From: an uncultured Aquimarina sp.
GTDB lineage: Bacteria > Bacteroidota > Bacteroidia > Flavobacteriales > Flavobacteriaceae
Length of the DNA stretch: 64,000 nucleotides
Direction of reading: 5' to 3'
Assembly (NCBI GenBank): GCA_947498765.1
Contig: CANMLG010000050.1
Coordinates: 1-64,000, forward strand
A model generated the notes under the pieces. The model was given only the letters and a program-made list of their open reading frames with translations, was not told the DNA's origin and did not search any database. Made by a program: the position numbers and the translations under genes. Below, piece after piece: positions 1-8,271 of this stretch (position 1 is its first letter; each line of letters begins with the position of its first letter).

Positions 1-1
1 G

Positions 2-76
2 TCGGGGTGGCAGGATTCGAACCTGCGACCTCCTCGTCCCAAACGAGGCGCGATGACCGGGCTACGCTACACCCCG
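2..76 (-). tRNA. tRNA-Pro (anticodon TGG)
   Basis: On the minus strand the sequence folds as a complete cloverleaf. The seven-base acceptor arms are CGGGGTG and CACCCCG. The anticodon stem CCTCG/CGAGG encloses a loop with TGG, and the T arm contains GGTTCGAATCC. The discriminator base is A and no CCA is encoded. The anticodon reads proline codons. Confidence 0.95.
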
Positions 77-267
77 ATATAGTTTCCTATTTCGGATTGC
101 AAATATAGTTACTTTTTTAAGTTTTAATGATTGATTTTAAAAATATTTTAAAAAAATATTTTTAACCTAGTTCTTTTAAATATTGCCTAATTTGTAAGGA
201 ATTAAATAGCTTGAGACTTAATAAAATGCTTTGCTAAATAAACATTAAAAAACCTAAAAATATACTA

Positions 268-1446
268 TTGAAACAACAAAGGATACTTTTTTTTATAGTA
301 ATAGCTCAATTTATGTGTACTTCGGTATGGTTTGCAGTAAACGCAATAATGCCTGAATTAACTTTGGCTTATGGAATTCCAAAGAATAGTGTTGGTTTTT
401 TTACTTCAATCATTCAATTTGGATTTATTATAGGAACTTTGATTTTTGCCATTTGGAGTATTTCGGATCGATTTTTAGCCTCTAAAGTTTTTATGTATTG
501 TGCTTTAGTTTCGGCTTTAAGTAATGTAGGACTTTTGTTAAGCTTTAACACGTTTGTATCTATTGCTATATTAAGATTTATTACCGGTGTTTGTTTAGCG
601 GGTATATATCCCGTAGGGATAAAATTAGCGGCAGATCATTTTAAAAATGGTTTAGGTAGGGCTTTAGGGCTGCTTGTTGGTACCTTAGTGTTAGGCACAG
701 CAATTCCTCATTTTTTTAATTATATAGCTTTAAAAGACAGCTTAATTATTGTGGTTGGTTTAACATCATTGCTGTCTGTTATTGGAGCGTTATTAGTAGG
801 TTTTTTTGTTCCTAATGGAACATATAGTAAGGCAGGAGCTCGATTTCAACCTAAAGTAATGTTTCAAATGTTTACTTCTAAAGGTTTTAAAAAAGCTTCT
901 TTTGGATATTTTGGTCATATGTGGGAATTGTATACTTTTTGGGCATTTGTACCCTTTTTTATTGGTTTATATAACAGAATGAATCACACTAATTTAAATG
1001 TAAGTCTTTGGTCATTTTTAATTATAGGAATCGGATTTGTTTCCTGTGTATGGGGAGGTATACTTACAGCTCGATTTTCAAGTCAATTAGTAGCTAAAAC
1101 CAGTTTAATAGGGTCGTTAGTTTGTTGTTTGTTGTTTCCTTTATTTTTAATAGCTCCTCAATTTTTATTTATCCCTTTCATGCTTATTTGGGGAATGTTT
1201 GTAATTAGTGATTCTCCACAATTATCAACTTTAGTAGCTCAATCTGCTCCAATGACATACAAAGGTACTGCTATCACATTAGTAAATTGTATTGGTTTTT
1301 CGATCACTATAGTAAGTATCCAAGTATTAAATTATTTACAGCTTTATTATACAAGTATACTTGTATATTGGGTATTGGCAATAGGTCCAGCTTTTGGATT
1401 AGTATATTTAAATTTAAAGGATAAGACTAAAAATTTAGAATACTAA
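268..1446 (+). CDS. Major facilitator superfamily (MFS) transporter
   Basis: The product is a 392-residue, very hydrophobic protein with about twelve predicted membrane segments, the usual size of an MFS permease. After the first helix it has an MFS-like loop before helix 3 (around residues 60-70) and a glycine-rich helix 5 region. It should move a small solute across the inner membrane, but no substrate can be read from the sequence. The only start that keeps helix 1 complete is TTG at 268; the first in-frame ATG lies 15 codons inside the helix. It stands alone, with a decayed dehydrogenase directly downstream on the same strand. Confidence 0.85.
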   Translation: MKQQRILFFIVIAQFMCTSVWFAVNAIMPELTLAYGIPKNSVGFFTSIIQFGFIIGTLIFAIWSISDRFLASKVFMYCALVSALSNVGLLLSFNTFVSIAILRFITGVCLAGIYPVGIKLAADHFKNGLGRALGLLVGTLVLGTAIPHFFNYIALKDSLIIVVGLTSLLSVIGALLVGFFVPNGTYSKAGARFQPKVMFQMFTSKGFKKASFGYFGHMWELYTFWAFVPFFIGLYNRMNHTNLNVSLWSFLIIGIGFVSCVWGGILTARFSSQLVAKTSLIGSLVCCLLFPLFLIAPQFLFIPFMLIWGMFVISDSPQLSTLVAQSAPMTYKGTAITLVNCIGFSITIVSIQVLNYLQLYYTSILVYWVLAIGPAFGLVYLNLKDKTKNLEY

Positions 1447-1554
1447 ATTAGTTATGCCAATCTGAGCATTTATTCAGAGCTGTTATTTTTTATAAATAAA
1501 TGGCTTAATTAATATGAAATTTATATTTAAAAGCAAAAGAAAGATAATAAGGTT

Positions 1555-2090
1555 ATGGAACATTTAAAAAGAAGAAAGCAATAATTAACAGGTAGCAGTA
1601 GAGGTTTGGGTTAAGCTACGGCAATAGCGCTTACAAATGAAGATGTGGGAGCATTTGGTTCGGTAATAGAAATAGGAGTATAGGAATAGACAAATATTAT
1701 ACAGACCAATTTATTAAGAATGTATTATATGTCTAAAGAAGTATTACCATTTTTGATTGATAAAAATTAAGGAGATATAATAAATGTTTATTAAATGGCA
1801 GATTTATCTGGTAATGCTATAATTTCCACATATGTTGCATTAAAATTTTGGGTGATTGGTTTTTTAGATTCTTTAATGAAAGAAGTTAGAAAAACAGCAT
1901 TCGAGTTTGTATATTAATACCAAGTGCTATAGCTTCAGATATGGTATATAATTTAGGAGTTGCTGAAGGAAATCCTGGTAAAGTATTAAAATCTGATGAT
2001 TTTGCAGAGCTGATAGTTGCGGGCTTAAAACTACTAAGACGCTCAATGCTAAAAGGAGCTTCTTTATGGTCTATAAATCCTTTATTATAA
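1555..2090 (+). pseudogene. Decayed short-chain dehydrogenase/reductase (SDR)
   Basis: Read from the ATG at 1555, the frame gives LTGSSRGLG, the glycine-rich cofactor motif of SDR enzymes, but it is broken by TAA codons before and directly after the motif. Further on it reads LPFLIDKN-stop-GDIINV and then STYVALKF, which keeps the catalytic Tyr-x-x-x-Lys pair. A frameshift near 1895 is needed to continue into the normal C-terminal stretch (IRVCILIPSAIASDMVYN) and the TAA at 2088-2090. The region around 1645-1715 is also shortened, because an intact SDR would be about 240 residues. At least four stops and one frameshift make this a clear pseudogene. Its end overlaps the end of the convergent acyltransferase gene. 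Confidence 0.85.
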
Positions 2091-3032
2091 TATAAATTTA
2101 AAATGTTTTTTAATTAGTATAAGTGCATAGGCTATTAATGATGAGGTTAATAGTGTAATTATAGATAGTGTTGTTGGTTTTAATAAAAAAAAATGTTTAA
2201 AAAAAGATATCACTAGAGGATGAGTTAAATATATACCTGTTGATAAAAGGGATATATTTTTTCCATTAAAATTGCTTTTAACATTTATGTTATAAAATAA
2301 AATGAATAGTAAAGGGCAAATTAATAGTAATGAAAAAAGGTTATCAAAAGCTTTATTCGAATATAAATAATTGAAATAGCTTTCAAGAAACAAACACATA
2401 ATACAGATTAATGTAATAATTAAAAACTTTCTTTTTGATTTTATTATATGATATTTTTTTTTCTTGATTATATAGCCTATGCATACAAAAGGAATTCCCA
2501 GGAATAAAAAATTTCGATGTGCATATAAATTATTAGATATTTTTAATATTAAATGATCATTAAAAAAATAATAATTTCCATTGTATTGAATTAAAATACC
2601 AATTAAGAAAAATAATAATGAAATTATAGTTAATTTTTTTATACTATTATTTTTTTTAGTGATTATAGATAAAAACAACCCACTTAATAACATTGCTTTT
2701 ATATACCATAAATGGTGGTAACCAATGATAATGTTCTTTAAGTTATTTTTCAGAGATAGTGTAAACCATATTGGGGAATATAGTAACATCCATATAAAGT
2801 ATAAAAGTATAACTCTTTTAAACCATTTAAAGATCAAATTCTTTTTAATAACTAAATCAAGAAAAAAACCATTGATTATAAAAAAAATGGGAACAGCAAT
2901 TCTAAAAAGTCCATTTACAAGTAAATATGAAATTGTTTGATTATACTCTTTATAAAATTTACAATGAAAAAAAATTATCATTATAGAGAGTATGACTTTA
3001 AAAAGGTCTAATGAAATGTTTCTTTTTTCCAT
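2085..3032 (-). CDS. Membrane acyltransferase, acyltransferase-3 (OafA/WecH) family
   Basis: This is a 315-residue integral membrane protein with about ten hydrophobic helices. The N-terminus carries the family pattern: NISLDLFKVILSIMIIFFHC with its early His, followed by a helix ending IAVPIFFIINGFFL. Members of Pfam Acyl_transf_3 transfer acetyl or other acyl groups from the cytoplasm to surface or secreted glycans. The target is not evident here. The gene begins 8 bases after the TonB-dependent receptor stop, so it is probably the last gene of a three-gene minus-strand operon. It is strikingly AT-rich, with long runs of A and T, even for this genome. Confidence 0.8.
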   Translation of the reverse strand: MEKRNISLDLFKVILSIMIIFFHCKFYKEYNQTISYLLVNGLFRIAVPIFFIINGFFLDLVIKKNLIFKWFKRVILLYFIWMLLYSPIWFTLSLKNNLKNIIIGYHHLWYIKAMLLSGLFLSIITKKNNSIKKLTIISLLFFLIGILIQYNGNYYFFNDHLILKISNNLYAHRNFLFLGIPFVCIGYIIKKKKYHIIKSKRKFLIITLICIMCLFLESYFNYLYSNKAFDNLFSLLLICPLLFILFYNINVKSNFNGKNISLLSTGIYLTHPLVISFFKHFFLLKPTTLSIITLLTSSLIAYALILIKKHFKFIL

Positions 3033-3040
3033 TCTAGAAT

Positions 3041-5539
3041 CTATAAACTCATTCTAAGTTTTACATTAAGTATACGAGGTGTTAAAAAATTAGGTACAGC
3101 AAACTCTCGTAAACTATTGGCATCTCTTACAAAGGTGTTGGTAATTGAATTTTGAAGATTAAATAGATTAAATACTTCAATACCAATTTCAAAAGTTTCA
3201 AAATGATTAAGAAAACCTAAAGTTTTGGCTTTTTTCCTTTCGCCATCGACCAGTACGTATGAGGTTCCAACATCAACTCGGCGATAATCATTTAATCGAG
3301 ATTGGAAATCGTAGGGATCAGCAAAACTAGGTGAACCACCTGGAAGCCCTGTTTGATACACCAAATTTAAATACATTTTTAAGTTGGGAATGCTTTTTAC
3401 ATAATCTTGAAAAAGAATACCAAATTTTAGGCGCTGATCTGTTGGACGTGCAATATAACCTCGATTATCTAAATTCTCTTCGGTACGTAAATAACCAAAA
3501 CTAAACCAAGATTCGGTACCAGGAACAAATTCGCCATTGATACGCAAATCTAGACCTTGTGCAAAAGCTTCGGCATTGTTATTAGCTCGATAGCGAATAC
3601 GTACATTTTCCAACGTATAAGTATTTACATCAGAAAGTCTTTTATAGTAAACTTCGGAAGTAAGTTTAAAAGCACGATCCCACATTTTAAAACTATAATC
3701 ATTACTCAACGAAACATGAAACGATTGTTGTGCTTTCACATTAGGAACAACGGCACCTAAACTATCACGCAATTCGCGATAAAAAGGAGGTTGATGATAT
3801 AAACCTGTGGATAAACGAAATAACATATCCTTTTTCCAATTCGGTTTTATGGTAAATTGAACTCTAGGACTAACGGTTATTTGTCTTTTGCTTAATGCTT
3901 TATTATTGCCATCGGCTACTTGCCATTGTTGGGATCGTATACCTGCATTTACCCATGCTTTATGGTCGCCAATAAATGTTTTTTTACTCCATTGCGCATA
4001 ATTAGATAAACGATGAATAATTACTTCATTTTTTGCCCTAACATTGCTAAAGGGGATGATACGTCTGTCATTTCTATTATCTCTTGGATCACCATCTAAA
4101 GGATCTTCGGGAGTAGGATCAATAATTTGTTCTTGAAAAGGAGAGGCTACAAAAAAACCAGAATTATCTACAAATTCATATTCGCGTACACGATCTCGAA
4201 CATTTTCATTGGTGTATTTTAACCCCCAATCAAACTGATTGTCATTTTTTGTGTATGTACCTCGGTGTTCAATATTAAAAATTAAAGCATCTAGATCATT
4301 ACGGGCATGTGATACTTGAGCTCCGATACCTTCAATTGATTCAATTTCGCCAAAAGAATCACTTCCAATAGCAGGATTTACTTTACCAATACGATATTGA
4401 GCTAAAAAATCGAAATATTCTTGTTCTTGAGTATGGTAACCAGAAGCAATTAAGCGTAAACTTAAATTTTTATTAGGCTTGTAAGTGCCTTTAAAAGCAC
4501 CAAATAAAGTTTGATAACGATCACTCTCTTGACCATCATACACTACGGTTAATGCTCTGGGACTATCAAGTGTTCCAAAATTGGTTCTTCGGCTAATAGG
4601 TTGTAAATCATATAAATTTACAGCTACATTGCCTAAAAAACTCAACTCAAATTTAGATGAAAAATTATGTGTAATATAGGTTTGGACGTCACCAAAACGA
4701 GGGCGAAAATTACTATTTGTATCACGAGCATCAACTAGTAAGCTATTATCGCGGTACCGCAATCCAAGCATTGCTGTTGTATTGGCATCTTTTGAAATGC
4801 CTTGTAGGGCGAGGCTACCACCCAATAGACTTAGTTCGGCACGGGCTCCTAATTTTTTTGGAATTTTGTAGGTTACATCTAGTACCGATGATAATTTGTC
4901 ACCATATTTAGCTTGAAAGCCACCAGCGGAAAAATTAACATTGCTCACCAAGTCTGTATTTACAAAACTCAAGCCTTCTTGTTGCCCAGAGCGAATTAAA
5001 AAAGGGCGATATACTTCAATTTCATTTACATAAACTAAATTTTCATCAAAATTACCACCACGTACATTATATTGTGTACTTAACTCATTGTTGTTACTTA
5101 CTCCTGGTAATGTTTTAAGTAAGCCTTCAACTCCTGCATTTGCCGATGGAGTGTTACGAATTGTTTTAGGATCAAGATTAACAATGCCTTCTATATCAGT
5201 ACGGCTAGTACCGGTAACAACAACTTCAGATATTTGTTCAACATCTGTTTTTAGAACAGGATTAAATTCATATTGCTGACTAGGCTTTAATTTTACTTTA
5301 AACGATACTTTTTTTAAACCTGTATAACTTATAATGATAGCTACTTGTTTATTGGCAGGAATATCTAATACATATAAGCCATTAGCATCTGTTTGTGTAC
5401 CTGTATTGGCATCCGAAACTACTTCGGCTCCAGTTATGGGGTTGTTAAATTCATCAAGAACGATACCTTTAACTTCGGCAGTTTGCGCATTAATACTTAA
5501 AGTAAATAAGCATAAGATAAAAAAAAGAGTAGTTTTCAA
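3041..5539 (-). CDS. TonB-dependent outer membrane receptor with carboxypeptidase-regulatory-like domain
   Basis: The product has 832 residues. Residues 1-18 form a signal peptide ending in NAQ. A CarboxypepD_reg-like beta-sandwich (about 22-105) follows, then a plug domain (about 115-230, with the VVVTGTSR box and the NVRGGNFDENLVYVNEIEV region). A 22-strand barrel runs to the C-terminus, which ends LRMSL with an aromatic/hydrophobic strand. It takes up a bulky ligand across the outer membrane using TonB energy. It is shorter than SusC proteins, and there is no SusD partner, so a role in glycan uptake is not supported. The gene starts 17 bases after the M23 peptidase gene and is followed closely by the acyltransferase, which suggests one transcript. 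Confidence 0.92.
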   Translation of the reverse strand: MKTTLFFILCLFTLSINAQTAEVKGIVLDEFNNPITGAEVVSDANTGTQTDANGLYVLDIPANKQVAIIISYTGLKKVSFKVKLKPSQQYEFNPVLKTDVEQISEVVVTGTSRTDIEGIVNLDPKTIRNTPSANAGVEGLLKTLPGVSNNNELSTQYNVRGGNFDENLVYVNEIEVYRPFLIRSGQQEGLSFVNTDLVSNVNFSAGGFQAKYGDKLSSVLDVTYKIPKKLGARAELSLLGGSLALQGISKDANTTAMLGLRYRDNSLLVDARDTNSNFRPRFGDVQTYITHNFSSKFELSFLGNVAVNLYDLQPISRRTNFGTLDSPRALTVVYDGQESDRYQTLFGAFKGTYKPNKNLSLRLIASGYHTQEQEYFDFLAQYRIGKVNPAIGSDSFGEIESIEGIGAQVSHARNDLDALIFNIEHRGTYTKNDNQFDWGLKYTNENVRDRVREYEFVDNSGFFVASPFQEQIIDPTPEDPLDGDPRDNRNDRRIIPFSNVRAKNEVIIHRLSNYAQWSKKTFIGDHKAWVNAGIRSQQWQVADGNNKALSKRQITVSPRVQFTIKPNWKKDMLFRLSTGLYHQPPFYRELRDSLGAVVPNVKAQQSFHVSLSNDYSFKMWDRAFKLTSEVYYKRLSDVNTYTLENVRIRYRANNNAEAFAQGLDLRINGEFVPGTESWFSFGYLRTEENLDNRGYIARPTDQRLKFGILFQDYVKSIPNLKMYLNLVYQTGLPGGSPSFADPYDFQSRLNDYRRVDVGTSYVLVDGERKKAKTLGFLNHFETFEIGIEVFNLFNLQNSITNTFVRDANSLREFAVPNFLTPRILNVKLRMSL

Positions 5540-5556
5540 TTTAGTCAGTTTGTCTG

Positions 5557-7239
5557 TTATTTCCTGTAAAATACAGCTTCAAAAATAGTATTATTTCCCA
5601 CATTATCTTCAACATAAAGCTTTAAGTTGTTTTCACCTGTAGTACTTATACCATCTTCAAAGTTGTAAACGAGTAAATTTGTTTTATAATCGTACTCCAT
5701 TAACGCAAAAGTACCGTTAATAGTTGCCTTGTAATTTTTTATTCCTGTTTGTAGATCTTGAATCCATACTTTAAGTGTTTTGTTTTTGGAAATCCATTTC
5801 TTATTACTAAAATTAATAGGTTTAATTTTTGGAGCTATACTATCTGTAAAAACACCAAATTTTCCAAAGTTCCGTGTACGGGCTGTAATTCGGTTTTTTA
5901 TTTTTTTAGCGCCAACATATTTAGGCTTTTTTTCATCGGTATAAGTACCTACATAACATTGATTAGGTAGTAATTGATTATTTAATGAAAATGAAAGGCT
6001 CATATATTTATGTAGGGGTACCGAATCATCATGTATTTGGATTTTGTTGTTGGGTAAATCGGTAATTTGTAAAGGCACAGATTCATACACCGCTTTTTTG
6101 GGTATAGTAAATGAAACATAATCGTTTTTGTATGAAAAAGATTCTTCGGGCCGGGCAAAGTAAGGAGCACTTTCTGAAGTTGTGTTAATTGGATTAGGTA
6201 AAGCTTCTCCAGTAATGGGGATAAATATTGATTTGGTATTTTCTTTTATATCAGAAATATTAAGATTGATGGTGTATGAGAGTTCATTAACAACAGAAAT
6301 ATGACCATTACCATATTCTTTATTGTAAATACTTAGTGGGTTATTGTCTTCAATAAAAAGCTTAGTAATTCTACTTTTATTTTCGGTCCAATAATTATAA
6401 TCCAATAATCGGTTAATATAACGTGTTTCTGCAAAAGAAAAACGCTTCATTGTTAATTCAAAATTAGGAGTACCGTTTAGTTTTGAGAGTATTTTGTATA
6501 TTCCATTTTTATTTGGAGCAGCATTTTGACGGTCATAGGTACTAACACCAATACCAATTTCGCCACATGCTTTTACAGGTAAGGTGGTTAGAGTGCCATC
6601 TTTTTGAGTATTAATTTTTAAGCGATAAGGTTGATATTGACCATTAATATGTGAATCTTGAGTTAATGGATATAACCAGACACTATTTACAAGAGGTTTT
6701 TTAGTGTCATCGATTTGAATACCAAATAGCATTGGATTCATGGGTCTTGATTGTGCATCCCTAATTTCAAAATGTAGGTGTGGCCCACCACTACCACCAC
6801 TATTACCTGTATAAGCTACAATTTCATCTTTGTCAACAGACAGCTCATTTGCTTTTGGATATAATTCTATAGTATAGGATTCTTTTGCGTATTGTTTTTT
6901 CTTAACATAAGATTGAATTTTTGGAGCAAATTTATCTAGGTGAGCATAAACAGTAGTATATCCATTAGGGTGTTTAATGTATAAAGCTTTTCCATAACCT
7001 CCTTCGGAAATTTTAATGCGGCTAATGTAACCTTTAGCAACAGAATGGGTGTCAAATCCTTTTTTTCCTTGCGTTTTTATATCCAAGCCAGAATGGAAGT
7101 GATTGCTTCGTAATTCTCCAAAAGTACCAGATAATATTAATGGTATTTTTAGGGGATTTGTAAAATAATCTTGAGGAATTTGACTCCGGCTATTTGTGAT
7201 TACAAAAAAAGAAAAGAAAAGTAATAGTAAATATTTCAT
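5557..7239 (-). CDS. Secreted M23 family metallopeptidase (LytM type)
   Basis: This is a 560-residue protein with a signal peptide (about residues 1-20). The LytM zinc site is complete: H49 and D53 in the HFHSGLD motif, and the HLH motif near residue 155 in GGPHLHFEIRD. Such enzymes cut peptide cross-links in peptidoglycan. The remaining 350 or so residues form a long beta-rich C-terminal region without a recognised domain, as is common in Flavobacteriia homologues. It is the first gene of the probable operon with the TonB-dependent receptor. It lies back to back with the coiled-coil/ZapA operon, linking envelope growth with division genes by position only. Confidence 0.9.
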   Translation of the reverse strand: MKYLLLLFFSFFVITNSRSQIPQDYFTNPLKIPLILSGTFGELRSNHFHSGLDIKTQGKKGFDTHSVAKGYISRIKISEGGYGKALYIKHPNGYTTVYAHLDKFAPKIQSYVKKKQYAKESYTIELYPKANELSVDKDEIVAYTGNSGGSGGPHLHFEIRDAQSRPMNPMLFGIQIDDTKKPLVNSVWLYPLTQDSHINGQYQPYRLKINTQKDGTLTTLPVKACGEIGIGVSTYDRQNAAPNKNGIYKILSKLNGTPNFELTMKRFSFAETRYINRLLDYNYWTENKSRITKLFIEDNNPLSIYNKEYGNGHISVVNELSYTINLNISDIKENTKSIFIPITGEALPNPINTTSESAPYFARPEESFSYKNDYVSFTIPKKAVYESVPLQITDLPNNKIQIHDDSVPLHKYMSLSFSLNNQLLPNQCYVGTYTDEKKPKYVGAKKIKNRITARTRNFGKFGVFTDSIAPKIKPINFSNKKWISKNKTLKVWIQDLQTGIKNYKATINGTFALMEYDYKTNLLVYNFEDGISTTGENNLKLYVEDNVGNNTIFEAVFYRK

Positions 7240-7417
7240 AAAGTGAGTGTACTTGTTTTTCGTTATTATCTGATTATGATTATAATAAGATAAAAATTAT
7301 TATGGACTAATATTGAATAATAATTCCAAATAATTATGATAGCAAAAAAAATACCAAAACGAAACTATATAAATTATTATGGATTAGGAAAAGATTTAAT
7401 AAAAACTTAATTTGAAC

Positions 7418-7447
7418 TTGCAAGATAGCTAGGGTATGTTAACTTTG
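7418..7447 (+). promoter_or_regulatory. Bacteroidota-type promoter for the coiled-coil/zapA operon
   Basis: TTG at 7418-7420 and TAACTTTG at 7440-7447 are separated by 19 bases. This matches the Bacteroidota housekeeping promoter consensus (TTG, about 19 bases, TAnnTTTG). The ATG at 7473 lies about 25 bases downstream of the -7 box, a suitable distance for a short leader. Confidence 0.6.
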
Positions 7448-7472
7448 TATGTATTAGTAATGCATTTTGTGT

Positions 7473-7763
7473 ATGAATGAGCGTTTTGAACAACTGATTG
7501 ATACTCTTGAAAGTAAATTGAATTTATTACTTGAAAAGTATATTGTACTTAAAAAAAAGAATCAATCATTACAGTTAGCACTAAAGGAAGAGAAAGCGAA
7601 TAATGAAGATTTGGAAGAAAAGCTAACGGAATTAAAACATCAAAATGATTTGCTTAAAAATGCAAATGCTTTACTAGGTAGTGACGAATATAAAAGAGAG
7701 ACTAAGCTTAAAATAAATGCATTGGTTAAAGAGATTGATCAATGTATTTCGCAACTTTCGTAA
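7473..7763 (+). CDS. Small coiled-coil protein upstream of ZapA (possible ZapB-like partner)
   Basis: The product has 96 residues, almost entirely charged helix. Heptad-type leucine/isoleucine spacing runs from about residue 5 to 70, rich in Lys and Glu, with no membrane segment. I chose the ATG at 7473; a TTG two codons earlier is possible but unneeded. It ends 8 bases before zapA and shares its promoter. Its size, coiled-coil character and position suggest a cytosolic division factor that works with ZapA, analogous to ZapB. That role is inferred from context, since no sequence motif proves it. Confidence 0.7.
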   Translation: MNERFEQLIDTLESKLNLLLEKYIVLKKKNQSLQLALKEEKANNEDLEEKLTELKHQNDLLKNANALLGSDEYKRETKLKINALVKEIDQCISQLS

Positions 7764-7771
7764 TTTTTACA

Positions 7772-8071
7772 ATGGCGGATAGACTAAAAATAAAATTGTC
7801 AATAGCAGATAGGGTTTACCCAATGACTGCCATGCCAGAAGAAGAAGAAGGATTAAGGATTGCTGCAAAAAAAATTAATCAATTGATTAAACAATTTGAG
7901 CAAAATTATGCGGTAAGAGATAAGCAGGATGTGCTGGCTATGTGTGCCTTACAATTTGCATCACTTACTGAGCAAAAGTCAATTAATAAAGAAAAGGATA
8001 TTACAGCAACAACAAATCGATTGGAAAATTTAATTGATCAAGTTGACGTTATACTATCGGAACGTTCATAA
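7772..8071 (+). CDS. zapA: Cell division protein ZapA
   Basis: The 99-residue product has the ZapA layout. The N-terminal strand part (KLSIADRVYPMTAMPEEEEGLR) is followed by the helix beginning AAKKINQLIKQFEQNY, and then the long C-terminal dimerisation helix with the DVLAMCALQFA segment. ZapA bundles FtsZ filaments at the division ring. The start is the ATG at 7772, because it gives the standard N-terminus. An in-frame ATG at 7742 would overlap the previous gene by 22 bases. It is followed directly by the 6S RNA and rny, the usual order in Flavobacteriia. Confidence 0.88.
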   Translation: MADRLKIKLSIADRVYPMTAMPEEEEGLRIAAKKINQLIKQFEQNYAVRDKQDVLAMCALQFASLTEQKSINKEKDITATTNRLENLIDQVDVILSERS

Positions 8072-8083
8072 AAAATAAAGTTA

Positions 8084-8250
8084 CTGCCTGTATTAGTACT
8101 TTTTTGATAAACTCAACAAGAATTTATTTGAAAAGGGTGAGTTTTGTGTTGTAAGAGCGTGCCATCTTGAATGGATTATCGAGCAGCCAGTTAGCCCTAA
8201 ACCTGTTTTTACAGAGTTTATACAAAACCAAACTAATGCAGGCTTTTTTT
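8084..8250 (+). ncRNA. ssrS: 6S RNA (6S-Flavo type)
   Basis: The ends pair into a long closing stem: GCCTGTATTAGT at 8086-8097 pairs with ACTAATGCAGGC at 8232-8243 with a single G-U pair. A second pairing follows (TGATAAACTC near 8107 with GAGTTTATAC near 8214). Between them lies a region with internal hairpins that would form the open bubble mimicking a promoter. A run of seven T residues after the stem (8244-8250) acts as a terminator. The position between zapA and rny is where Bacteroidota 6S RNA is found. 6S RNA binds the housekeeping RNA polymerase and tunes transcription in slow growth. The identification rests on the pairing and the location. Confidence 0.8.
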
Positions 8251-8271
8251 ATATATACATTTAACTAAACT

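Noticed and set aside
3041..5539. SusC-type glycan importer
   Set aside because: It is shorter than SusC, and no SusD gene is adjacent; it is called only as a TonB-dependent receptor.
7299..7384. Two copies of a 15-base stretch similar to ATTATTATGGAYTA upstream of the coiled-coil gene
   Set aside because: They are short, AT-rich and imperfect, so they could be chance; there is not enough to call a regulatory repeat.
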